Below, one piece after another: positions 19,604 to 27,159 of a DNA stretch of 64,000 nt. Each line of letters starts with the position of its first letter. The stretch's first letter is position 1. The notes under the pieces were generated by a model. It worked only from the letters and a program-made list of their open reading frames with translations, did no database searches and was not told where the DNA came from. A program made the position numbers and the translations under genes. The DNA is from Bacteroides sp. Marseille-P3684 (GTDB taxonomy: Bacteria; Bacteroidota; Bacteroidia; Bacteroidales; Bacteroidaceae): positions 2,606,184 to 2,670,183 of the forward strand of contig NZ_LT985808.1 in the NCBI RefSeq assembly GCF_900291465.1, written 5' to 3'.

Positions 19604-19915
19604 TCACTTGGCAGCATTCTGAGTCGATGCCATATCCGCAAAAATCGAGTTGCGATCAATGCGTATTTTTACACCGGCTGCAATTTCCAGCACCACCACG
19701 TTGTCTTCCAGTTCCTTGATCTTTCCATAGATACCTCCGGCGGTCACGACAGACTGTCCGACTTCCAGATTCTTACGGAAGTTCATTATTTCCTTTTGTT
19801 TCTTGTTTTGAGGACGAATCATGAAGAAGTACATGATTGCAAAGATTGCCACCATCATAATGATGAAGGACAAGCTGCTTCCGCCCCCCTGCAATAATAC
19901 TGTCATTAGGTTCAT
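19604..19915 (-). CDS. yajC: preprotein translocase subunit YajC
   Basis: A 103-residue accessory subunit of the Sec holotranslocon (with SecDF) in the inner membrane. It has one N-terminal transmembrane helix (LSFIIMMVAIFAIMYFFMIR, about 15-34), immediately followed by the family motif RPQNKKQKE. Then comes the small cytoplasmic domain with VVTAGGIYGKI and a C-terminal hydrophilic tail. It lies between nusB and the YbbR gene in the same direction with short gaps. Confidence 0.95.
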   Translation of the reverse strand: MNLMTVLLQGGGSSLSFIIMMVAIFAIMYFFMIRPQNKKQKEIMNFRKNLEVGQSVVTAGGIYGKIKELEDNVVVLEIAAGVKIRIDRNSIFADMASTQNAAK

Positions 19916-19973
19916 AGCGTTTTCTTTGTGTGTGTTTAAAATAACGTTTAATTATCGGTCGAACAAATATAAA

Positions 19974-20900
19974 TCAATTCTTTGTCAACTTGCCTTCTTT
20001 TTTCAATTGATTAACAATTGCATCCAACATTCCATTGATGAATCCAGGACTCTTCGGCGTACTGTAGAGCTTTGCCAGTTCCACATACTCATTGAGCGAA
20101 ACACTCACCGGTATATTCGGAAAACTGAGAATCTCAGCCAATGCGATTTGCATGATAATCAGGTCCATGAATGCTACACGGTCCAAGTTCCAATTACGCG
20201 TATTTTCCATCATCAGATGGCGGTAGTAATCAGCATTCAGAATCGTACGACGGAACAAACGGCGTGCGTATTCCTGATCTTCTTCATCCTTATATTCGGG
20301 AAGCAAAGGCTGCTTGGCTCCAAGCTTAACATCAAAACGCTTGATGGTCTTCAGCACGAAAGTATCGACAATCTCCTTATCATCGTTCCAATAAAGGCTC
20401 TGTTCCTCCAACAATACATCCAACTCGGGATTGTTAAAAATCAGATTCTTATAAATCTTTCTCCACAATTCCCAATCAGCCTCATAAGAGCGGTAGGGAT
20501 CTGCCATATATTCCTGATAATACTCTGTTTCCTGAATCTTCTCATAGAATGATTTCACGAACTCTTCATCATTGTCCCAGCTCTTCTTTTGTGTCTCGGT
20601 AAAGGCACACAACTGCTCGTTGCACTCCAATTGCGCTACAAATCTGTTTTCAATGAATTTCATGTTGGGATTTAATTCTTCAGGAGTGGGGCGCATCTTG
20701 CTCTTCCCGGCCAATACACATTTCTCTGCATATTTAGTCACTTCGACCATGAGAAGCAATAAATAGTTGTATAAGTCGTAAGCTTTGTTTAGGCTAAAAA
20801 ACAATTCTTTTTCAGCTGTGTCCAAATTCTTACCGCCATTCTGGTAATAAGCGTAGACAATCTGTACAACTTTCAAACGAATAAGAGCTCTGTTAATCAT
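19974..20900 (-). CDS. nusB: transcription antitermination factor NusB (long form)
   Basis: NusB binds boxA RNA with S10 and supports rRNA antitermination. At 308 residues it is about twice the E. coli protein. The canonical NusB fold is in the C-terminal ~150 residues (for example DRVAFMDLIIMQIALAEI and VSLNEYVELAKLYSTPKSPGFINGMLD, the signature region). The N-terminal ~140 residues form an extra helical module typical of Bacteroidota NusB. It is the first gene of the operon. The minus-strand -7 element TAAATTTG at 20933-20940 supports a start here. Confidence 0.93.
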   Translation of the reverse strand: MINRALIRLKVVQIVYAYYQNGGKNLDTAEKELFFSLNKAYDLYNYLLLLMVEVTKYAEKCVLAGKSKMRPTPEELNPNMKFIENRFVAQLECNEQLCAFTETQKKSWDNDEEFVKSFYEKIQETEYYQEYMADPYRSYEADWELWRKIYKNLIFNNPELDVLLEEQSLYWNDDKEIVDTFVLKTIKRFDVKLGAKQPLLPEYKDEEDQEYARRLFRRTILNADYYRHLMMENTRNWNLDRVAFMDLIIMQIALAEILSFPNIPVSVSLNEYVELAKLYSTPKSPGFINGMLDAIVNQLKKEGKLTKN

Positions 20901-21265
20901 AACGGTTATTTAAATTCTTGTATTAGAGTGTGCAAATTTACATAAATTCCACATATCCCTATAATATACACCTGACTTTTTCTCACATCCTCCACATTTC
21001 TTTCTGTGACTGCCAGTAAAAATTCATTCCTGTGAATCGGAGAATCCCATATACCTTATTATATAGTATTCATTGGGAACCGACGGTACTAATGGCAAGA
21101 GACCTTCCCCTCATCAAGAGCGCACACACCACAACGTCCGCAGGCCAAACCCTTCAAGTTGCATTTTTCAAAAAAAGAAATATGGAGCAATCACTTTTTC
21201 ACACACAAGCTTGGCTAATTAGAAAAAATTAGCCACCTTTGAAGCACATTTTTATATTTTAAGTT
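20901..21265. other. divergent intergenic region nusB / PUR protein
   Basis: A 365-bp AT-rich gap between divergent genes. It holds the nusB -7 element (20933-20940) and, next to the PUR gene, a 9-bp hairpin TGGCTAATT/AATTAGCCA (21212-21220 and 21227-21235). The open frame at 21032-21232 shows no family resemblance and has basic, low-complexity composition. I see nothing else. Confidence 0.5.
21212..21235 (+). promoter_or_regulatory. palindromic site before the PUR gene
   Basis: The perfect 9-bp inverted repeat TGGCTAATT-6 nt-AATTAGCCA lies ~30 bp before the start codon and is directly followed by CACCTTTG, a poor -7 candidate. The position, spanning or touching the promoter, suggests an operator or a 5'-UTR hairpin. 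Confidence 0.45.
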
Positions 21266-21640
21266 ATGGAAGAGTTTAAAAAGAAAGGTGCTGTTGATGC
21301 AGACAAAGAGATTGTATTCTCAAGGGCTATCAAAGCCGGAAAACGCATATATTATCTGGATGTAAAAAAGAACCGTAAGGATGAAATGTTCTTAGCCATC
21401 ACTGAAAGTAAGAAAGTCGTGTCTGGCGAAGGGGACGATTCACAAGTCAGTTTTGAAAAACACAAGATATTCCTATACAAAGAAGACTTCGAGAAGTTCA
21501 TGAACGGCCTTCATGAAGCCATCGGATTCATAGAACAGGAACAGGGACCTATAGAGCCGAAGCATGGCAACAGTAATACCGAAAATGAGACTGAGACTGC
21601 CCCGATGTCAGATGAAATTAAAATAGACATAGACTTTTAG
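21266..21640 (+). CDS. PUR-family (DUF3276) nucleic-acid-binding protein
   Basis: This 124-residue protein matches the Bacteroidota PUR-alpha-like family (DUF3276). A single PUR repeat (about 15-90: EIVFSRAIKAGKRIYYLDVKK ... FEKHKIFLYKEDFEKFMNGL) is expected to dimerise and bind single-stranded purine-rich DNA or RNA. The C-terminal ~35 residues are acidic and disordered. It is upstream of rplY, which has its own promoter. The gene ends 10 bp before that promoter's -33 element, so the two units are separately controlled. Confidence 0.9.
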   Translation: MEEFKKKGAVDADKEIVFSRAIKAGKRIYYLDVKKNRKDEMFLAITESKKVVSGEGDDSQVSFEKHKIFLYKEDFEKFMNGLHEAIGFIEQEQGPIEPKHGNSNTENETETAPMSDEIKIDIDF

Positions 21641-21649
21641 AGCCACCTG

Positions 21650-21681
21650 TTTGGATATTTCACTGAAAAAGCGTACTTTTG
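21650..21681 (+). promoter_or_regulatory. promoter of the rplY-pth-S4 operon
   Basis: -33 TTTG (21650-21653), exactly 20 nt, then -7 TACTTTTG (21674-21681): a consensus match. It lies ~80 bp upstream of rplY and directly after the PUR gene stop codon. Confidence 0.85.
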
Positions 21682-21759
21682 CGCCGCTTTTTGACACATC
21701 GTGTGATGGTGAATTAAGCAAAACAAACTTAATTTAGAGTAACACAAACATTTACGACA

Positions 21760-22353
21760 ATGAAAACTATCGACGTAAAAGGTACAGCCAGACCTGAAAC
21801 TGGCAAGAAATCGACACGCGAAATCCGTAAAGCCGGTAGCGTTCCCTGCAACCTCTATGGTACTAAGAAAGATGAAAATGGCAATATCGTTGCAACTTCT
21901 TTCACTGTACCCAATGAAGGACTCCGCAACCTGATTTACACTCCGCACATCTACACTGTAAACTTGGACATTGACGGCAAGACCTGCAAAGCCATCATGA
22001 AAGAGATCCAGTTCCACCCGGTAAAAGACAACGTGCTTCACGTTGACTTCTACGAAATCACCGAGGATCAGCCCATCGTTATGGAAGTTCCGGTTCAGCT
22101 CGAAGGTTTGGCTGAAGGTGTACGTGCTGGTGGTAAGTTGCAGCTGCAGGTTCGTAAGCTGAAAGTAAAAGCTACTTACGACAAGATTCCTGAAAGACTG
22201 GTTGTTGACGTAACCAGCCTGGGTCTTGGCAAAACAATCAAAGTGGGCGAATTGTCCTTCGAAGGATTGGAAATCCTGAATGCCAAGGAAACCGTTGTCT
22301 GCGCTGTTAAGTTGACGCGTGCCGCAATGGGTGCTGCTGCCAAGGCAAACTAA
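21760..22353 (+). CDS. rplY: 50S ribosomal protein L25 / general stress protein Ctc
   Basis: This 197-residue, long (TL5/Ctc-type) L25 binds the 5S rRNA. The N-terminal L25 barrel occupies ~1-90 (RPETGKKSTREIRKAGSVPC is the diagnostic region), and the C-terminal TL5 beta-domain ~95-185 (VEVPVQLEGLAEGVRAGG-like). It precedes pth by 31 bp, a pairing seen in many bacteria. The strong upstream promoter fits a ribosomal gene. Confidence 0.95.
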   Translation: MKTIDVKGTARPETGKKSTREIRKAGSVPCNLYGTKKDENGNIVATSFTVPNEGLRNLIYTPHIYTVNLDIDGKTCKAIMKEIQFHPVKDNVLHVDFYEITEDQPIVMEVPVQLEGLAEGVRAGGKLQLQVRKLKVKATYDKIPERLVVDVTSLGLGKTIKVGELSFEGLEILNAKETVVCAVKLTRAAMGAAAKAN

Positions 22354-22384
22354 TGCTTTTGACAAAACCTTTTAATCCTCATCA

Positions 22385-22948
22385 ATGAAATATTTGATTG
22401 TAGGGCTGGGAAACATCGGTGATGAATACCGGGATACCCGCCATAACATAGGATTTAACGTATTGGATGCCTTTGCAAAGGCATCCAATATTGTTTTTAA
22501 GGATGGACGCTACGGAGCGACGGCTGATTTATCACTCAAGGGAAGGCAGCTTGTATTACTCAAACCTTCCACTTACATGAATTTAAGTGGCAACGCCGTC
22601 CGCTACTGGATGCAACAAGAGAAAGTCCCACTGGAGAATGTACTGATTGTAGTCGATGATTTGGCCCTGCCGTTTGGCACCCTGCGTCTGAAACCTAAAG
22701 GAAGCGATGCCGGACACAATGGATTAAAACATATCGCAGCGACATTGGGCACGGAGAATTATGCCCGCTTGCGCTTTGGAATAGGTAACAATTTCCCTAA
22801 AGGTGCACAGATAGACTATGTGCTGGGACACTTCAGCGAAGAAGAAAAACAGCAAATGGGTGAACGGATAGATACCGCCTGCGAGATCATCAAAAGCTTT
22901 TGCCTTGCAGGTATCGCCATCACCATGAATCAATTCAACAAGAAATGA
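22385..22948 (+). CDS. pth: peptidyl-tRNA hydrolase
   Basis: Releases peptides from prematurely dropped peptidyl-tRNA and recycles the tRNA. The 187-residue length is usual. Signatures: [18 protein letters not shown] (catalytic His in TRHNIG), [10 protein letters not shown], and [25 protein letters not shown]. The stop overlaps the start of the S4-domain gene by ATGA, indicating translational coupling. Confidence 0.96.
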   Translation: MKYLIVGLGNIGDEYRDTRHNIGFNVLDAFAKASNIVFKDGRYGATADLSLKGRQLVLLKPSTYMNLSGNAVRYWMQQEKVPLENVLIVVDDLALPFGTLRLKPKGSDAGHNGLKHIAATLGTENYARLRFGIGNNFPKGAQIDYVLGHFSEEEKQQMGERIDTACEIIKSFCLAGIAITMNQFNKK

Positions 22949-23391
22949 GTGAAGCCAGAATAGACAAATGGCTGTGGGCTACGCGCATCTTCAAGACACG
23001 CACCATTGCAGCTGAAGCTTGTAAAAAAGGACGTATCAGTGTAAACGGAAGCCAGGTGAAACCATCGCGTATGGTGAAACCGGGAGAAGTAATTCAGGTA
23101 CGCAAACCGCCTGTCACCTACTCATTCAAGGTTCTTCAGGCTATTGAGAAGCGGGTCGGCGCCAAGCTTGTTCCTGAAATTTTGGAAAATGTCACAACAC
23201 CTGACCAATATGAATTGCTGGAAATGAACCGTATCAGCGGATTCGTGGATCGGGCACGAGGAACCGGTCGTCCGACGAAAAAGGAACGTCGCAGCTTGGA
23301 TAAGTTCAATGAACCTGAATTCCTGGAAGACCTTGACTTCGACTTTGATTTTGATGAAGAAGACGAAGAAGAGAACAATCAGCCTGAATAA
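22945..23391 (+). CDS. RNA-binding S4 domain protein (HslR/RqcP-like)
   Basis: This 148-residue protein begins [20 protein letters not shown], the start of an S4 domain (about 1-65), as in HslR/RqcP. Those proteins bind 50S-peptidyl-tRNA complexes during ribosome rescue. The tail (about 125-148) is very acidic with repeated Asp-Phe-Asp motifs. The start at 22945 is chosen because it forms an ATGA overlap with pth; an in-frame ATG further upstream would lie deep inside pth. Coupling to pth fits a shared role in stalled-ribosome clearance (inference). Confidence 0.9.
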   Translation: MSEARIDKWLWATRIFKTRTIAAEACKKGRISVNGSQVKPSRMVKPGEVIQVRKPPVTYSFKVLQAIEKRVGAKLVPEILENVTTPDQYELLEMNRISGFVDRARGTGRPTKKERRSLDKFNEPEFLEDLDFDFDFDEEDEEENNQPE

Positions 23392-23474
23392 CTTCAGCTG
23401 GCTATGGGAAAAGATGGATGGCAAGCTACTGCGACAAATTCCAGTGTACAATACACTTAAAATTATGCTATATT

Positions 23475-23515
23475 TCAGGAGTGCAAACACGGGATATCCG
23501 CGATTGCACTCCTGA
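23475..23515. terminator. bidirectional terminator between the S4 gene and GH25 gene
   Basis: A perfect 12-bp stem TCAGGAGTGCAA / TTGCACTCCTGA is followed by a T tract (+ strand). It lies between convergent genes, 6 bp before the GH25 stop codon. Confidence 0.85.
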
Positions 23516-23520
23516 TTTTT

Positions 23521-24435
23521 TTACTTTGATTGAATCGTAAATGACTTAAGCCTCTCCAAATCTCCATTGAATACATTCATATCCACTCTCCCCTTAATAC
23601 CGGGCAAGAGTCCCAAATCCGTGTGTTGCCAGAAAGCCCATTCACCCTGATACGTCAATGAGTCCACATAATAATGGGCAATCCAGAAAGGATAAGTATC
23701 GAGAGAGTCATCACTCAAATAGCGTTCCTTAAATTTGCGGGATGTATAAATTATCGGCTTTACCCCGTAATGCTGTTCCACTCGCTTCAACCAGTTCTTC
23801 ACTTCCAGACGCAACGAGTCTTCACTATAATTTCCACGTGTCTCTACATCAAGGACCGGTGGTAAGTCATTCACAGTCAGTTCAACCTGCTGACAAAAGA
23901 AGTCAGCCTGTTTAATGGCAGATGAAGTATTGCTGAAAAAATGGTATGCTCCACGAATAAACCCGTGTTCACGCGCCCTGACAAAATTATGCTGAAACGT
24001 CGAATCAATCCAGTCGGAGCCTTCAGTAGCCTTCATAAATACAAAATGAATTCCCGAACCGGTATGCTCCGCCTTTGCCAGCTCCCCCCAATCAATGCTA
24101 CCCTGATGATGAGAGATGTCTATTCCATGTACGACCGGATGACCCGCATACATGTCCCCAAAATCCCATCGGTAGAAATAGGGCTTCAAATAATAGGTAT
24201 ATAGAATACAGCAGTAGATGACAACAACTATGCCGGTACCAGTCCAAATGAGCCAACGTGGTGTTTCTGCCCATAACCGCCAGCCTTTCCGACTATTCTT
24301 CCTCTTTCTGTTCTTCTTCCCTGCAGTAACCGACCGCACCTTCCGCCGTGAAGAAGAAGATGCCGAATTACGCTTTACACTACGCGTCTTACGCACCGGC
24401 CTATTGACTGCATCCATCGGAGTTCTTGACACCAT
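23521..24435 (-). CDS. GH25 lysozyme-like muramidase, membrane-anchored
   Basis: This 304-residue protein has a very basic N-terminus (about 12-50, many Arg/Lys), a single transmembrane segment (about 60-83) and an extracytoplasmic GH25 domain (about 98-300). GH25 enzymes cleave the beta-1,4 bond between N-acetylmuramic acid and N-acetylglucosamine. Family signatures are GIDISHHQGSIDW, FVFMKATEG, GAYHFF and PPVLDVETRGN (catalytic acids within DVET). The role could be cell-wall turnover or attack on other bacteria. An alternative start (MDAVN) lies 6 codons downstream. Confidence 0.9.
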   Translation of the reverse strand: MVSRTPMDAVNRPVRKTRSVKRNSASSSSRRKVRSVTAGKKNRKRKNSRKGWRLWAETPRWLIWTGTGIVVVIYCCILYTYYLKPYFYRWDFGDMYAGHPVVHGIDISHHQGSIDWGELAKAEHTGSGIHFVFMKATEGSDWIDSTFQHNFVRAREHGFIRGAYHFFSNTSSAIKQADFFCQQVELTVNDLPPVLDVETRGNYSEDSLRLEVKNWLKRVEQHYGVKPIIYTSRKFKERYLSDDSLDTYPFWIAHYYVDSLTYQGEWAFWQHTDLGLLPGIKGRVDMNVFNGDLERLKSFTIQSK

Positions 24436-24523
24436 AACTTACTATATTCTACAAGAAAACGCAGATTTCCGCATTTCATTCATCAGCGGAAACCTGCGCT
24501 CTTTCCTATTTGCTGCTGCAAAG

Positions 24524-26173
24524 TTAATCAGCTTTTTCTAACTGCAATGTTTTTGTCGGCTTATCACACAGTTCAGAAGGACCAAAATATTGTATCGGAC
24601 CCGGGAAGACATATTCCGTCTCACGTGCCCACTCCTCACGGTGGGAAGCAAACTCCTTGAAAGGACGTCCCTCCAAGTCTACCAAAGCCTTCTTGATAAC
24701 CGGATGCTCTTTTCCACGACGATGCTCCACATTCAGCATCATGCTTAGAGGAGCTCCTCCGGCAACCCATTCATTGGCAGGTGCAACCGTATTGCGTACC
24801 GACGCCATGTAACCGGTCTTACCCGCAAAAATCAACTGGGCAGCCGTGCATCCCAGTGCGTAACAATAATCAGCATCGTAATTGGATGGGAAACCGCAAC
24901 GACCTTCATAGCCTAAGAAGTGATGCTGGGTTGCGAACTTCCCGACATACTTCCCTTCTGCCTTCCACTGAGCCAACTTCGTTCCGACCATGGAGGAAAG
25001 CAATACTTCCGTTTCAATACGCGAAACGCAGACATTACCATGGGGATCACGGTCAAGCGTCAGCTGAGCTGCCACGCTCTCAGGCAGACTGGCAAAAATT
25101 GCCGCATTTTTAGTCGACAGGCGGGAAATCACCCAATTACGCTGTTCCGACTGCTTGGCGGTCTGTCCTTCCGTCGTATCTGCCAACAAGTCGTTCAATT
25201 CCGCAATCAGACTCTTCATGGCCGGGATGAACTCAATCAGACCTTCCGGAATGAGCACCGTACCAAAGTTCAATCCACGTTCCGCACGTTCTGCGACAGC
25301 CTTGGCTATATAGGTTACGATATCATCCAAGGTCTGATTCTTGGCAGCGACCTCTTCGGAGATAATACAGATGTTCGGCTGGGTCTGTAGAGCACATTCC
25401 AATGCAATGTGCGATGCCGAACGTCCCATTAATTTAATAAAGTGCCAATATTTACGGGTGGAATTACAATCACGCTCAATGTTTCCGATAATCTCTGAAT
25501 AAATTTTACAGGTTGTATCAAAGCCAAAGGATGCCTCCACAATATCATTCTTCAAGTCACCATCAATGGTTTTCGGGCAACCGATTACCTGAATGCCAGC
25601 CTGTTTAGCCTGATAATATTCTGCCAGAATAGCAGCATTCGTATTTGAATCGTCTCCTCCTACAATAACGAGCGCCTTGATATCGAGCTTCTTCATGATT
25701 TCCAAGCCTTTTTCAAACTGTTCTTCTTTCTCCAGCTTGGTGCGTCCGGTACCTATCAAGTCAAAACCACCTGTATTCCGATACTCATCGATGATGTCAG
25801 CAGTCAGCTCTTTGTATTCATGATTAATCAATCCGCCGGGACCCAGGATGAAACCGAAAAGACGACTATCTTTGTTGCTCGTTTTCAATCCATCATACAA
25901 ACCTGAAATGACGTTGTGTCCACCCGGTGCAGGACCTCCGGATAGTATAATACCTACATTGATAGCAGGATACTCTTTTTGCTTCGTACTCTCTACAAAC
26001 CGAAGAATTGGCATTCCATAGGTGTTGGGAAACAATTTCTTCAACTCTTCTTTGTGTGTTGCCGGTTCTGTTTTGCCAAGTTCGACCACTTCAATGGCTC
26101 CTCGCAAAGCTTTTGGCAGTTTGGGCTGATACGATTTTCTCGCCAGTTGAAGTGTACTCTGTGTATTATTCAT
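24524..26173 (-). CDS. pfp: diphosphate-fructose-6-phosphate 1-phosphotransferase (PPi-PFK)
   Basis: Reversibly phosphorylates fructose 6-phosphate with pyrophosphate in glycolysis. The 549-residue length matches the long, plant beta-subunit-like class. Motifs: GGPAPGGHNVISG, VGGDDSNTNAA (the GGDD Asp that excludes ATP in PPi-dependent enzymes) and PKTIDGDLKND (catalytic Asp in TIDGD). The upstream leader is AT-rich, with no consensus promoter that I trust. Energy saving by PPi use suits anaerobic fermenters. Confidence 0.95.
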   Translation of the reverse strand: MNNTQSTLQLARKSYQPKLPKALRGAIEVVELGKTEPATHKEELKKLFPNTYGMPILRFVESTKQKEYPAINVGIILSGGPAPGGHNVISGLYDGLKTSNKDSRLFGFILGPGGLINHEYKELTADIIDEYRNTGGFDLIGTGRTKLEKEEQFEKGLEIMKKLDIKALVIVGGDDSNTNAAILAEYYQAKQAGIQVIGCPKTIDGDLKNDIVEASFGFDTTCKIYSEIIGNIERDCNSTRKYWHFIKLMGRSASHIALECALQTQPNICIISEEVAAKNQTLDDIVTYIAKAVAERAERGLNFGTVLIPEGLIEFIPAMKSLIAELNDLLADTTEGQTAKQSEQRNWVISRLSTKNAAIFASLPESVAAQLTLDRDPHGNVCVSRIETEVLLSSMVGTKLAQWKAEGKYVGKFATQHHFLGYEGRCGFPSNYDADYCYALGCTAAQLIFAGKTGYMASVRNTVAPANEWVAGGAPLSMMLNVEHRRGKEHPVIKKALVDLEGRPFKEFASHREEWARETEYVFPGPIQYFGPSELCDKPTKTLQLEKAD

Positions 26174-26311
26174 GTTTTTACATTTTAAAAGGTCAATCTA
26201 TTAACTTTCCTTATATGTGAGCAAATTTCGTTGATTTTTCTGAATAATAAAAATAAAATCCATATCTTTACCGGAAAAGATTTCAAGTATTAACTCTAAA
26301 CACTTACAATT

Positions 26312-26581
26312 ATGGCAAATAAACGGACTTTAAAGAAAACAATTAACTATATCGCCGGAGAATTATTTACGGAGTGCGTCGTATTGAAAAGCTTTATTCC
26401 CGAGGTGAACGTGGAGAAGACCAACGACATTATGACAAAAGTATTGTACATGCAAGATGAATTCCTGCGTCGTGCCAACCACCCGGAACCCGGAAATGTC
26501 AAAGGCTATTACAAGAAACTGCGCGAAGACTTCAACAAGCAACTGCATGCCCTCATTGAAGAAATCGGCACCTTACACTAA
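26312..26581 (+). CDS. small conserved hypothetical protein
   Basis: This 89-residue protein is helical and hydrophilic, with FTECVVLKSF and a YYKKLREDF block. It has no signal peptide or membrane segment, and I recognise no family. The frame is well placed, ending 14 bp before the acyltransferase start codon, so it is probably the first gene of a three-gene operon with the acyltransferase and the amidase-like protein. The strongest support is its codon-like composition and operon position. Confidence 0.7.
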   Translation: MANKRTLKKTINYIAGELFTECVVLKSFIPEVNVEKTNDIMTKVLYMQDEFLRRANHPEPGNVKGYYKKLREDFNKQLHALIEEIGTLH

Positions 26582-26595
26582 TGGCATGGTAACTG

Positions 26596-27150
26596 ATGAA
26601 GAAAGCCATCTACAGCTTTATTTATCATAAACTCTTGGGATGGAAGCATAAGGTTTCCATCCCCGATTATGATAAGTACATCATTTGCGCCGCTCCGCAT
26701 ACATCCAATTGGGACCTGCTCATTGGCAAACTTTTCTACGGAGCCATCGGACGAAAGACATTCTTCATGATGAAAAAAGAATGGTTTTTCGAACCGCTAG
26801 GGTCATTCTTTCGCTTTATCGGAGGGATTCCCGTCAACCGGAGCAAGAAGAACTCCCTGGTAGACCAAATGGCAGAAGAAGCCACTTCACGCAAGACATT
26901 CCATCTGGCTATCACACCCGAAGGTACCCGCTCAGCCAACGGAGACTGGAAGAAAGGATTCTACTACATCGCATTCAAGGCACAAATCCCCATCCTGCTC
27001 GCAGGTATTGATTACCGGACTAAATGTATCACCATCGAAAAGGAAGTGTTCCCCTCCGGCAATATCGAGGAGGACATGCGCACCATCAAAACCTATTTCA
27101 AGAGATTCCAAGGCAAACATCCTGAGAACTTTACCACTGGAGATATTTAA
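26596..27150 (+). CDS. 1-acyl-sn-glycerol-3-phosphate acyltransferase family (PlsC-like)
   Basis: This 184-residue short PlsC-superfamily acyltransferase acts at the cytoplasmic membrane, adding a fatty acyl chain to lysophosphatidate or a related lipid. The catalytic HX4D is in APHTSNWD (about residues 32-39). The substrate block II/III is FRFIGGIPVNRS and TPEGTRS. Such short versions are often accessory acyltransferases rather than the essential PlsC, so the acceptor is uncertain. It lies 9 bp before the next gene. Confidence 0.88.
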   Translation: MKKAIYSFIYHKLLGWKHKVSIPDYDKYIICAAPHTSNWDLLIGKLFYGAIGRKTFFMMKKEWFFEPLGSFFRFIGGIPVNRSKKNSLVDQMAEEATSRKTFHLAITPEGTRSANGDWKKGFYYIAFKAQIPILLAGIDYRTKCITIEKEVFPSGNIEEDMRTIKTYFKRFQGKHPENFTTGDI

Positions 27151-27159
27151 TCACTCGCA

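Noticed and set aside
21032-21232. 66-residue open frame before the PUR gene
   Set aside because: Basic, low-complexity translation overlapping promoter elements and a palindrome; no family resemblance.
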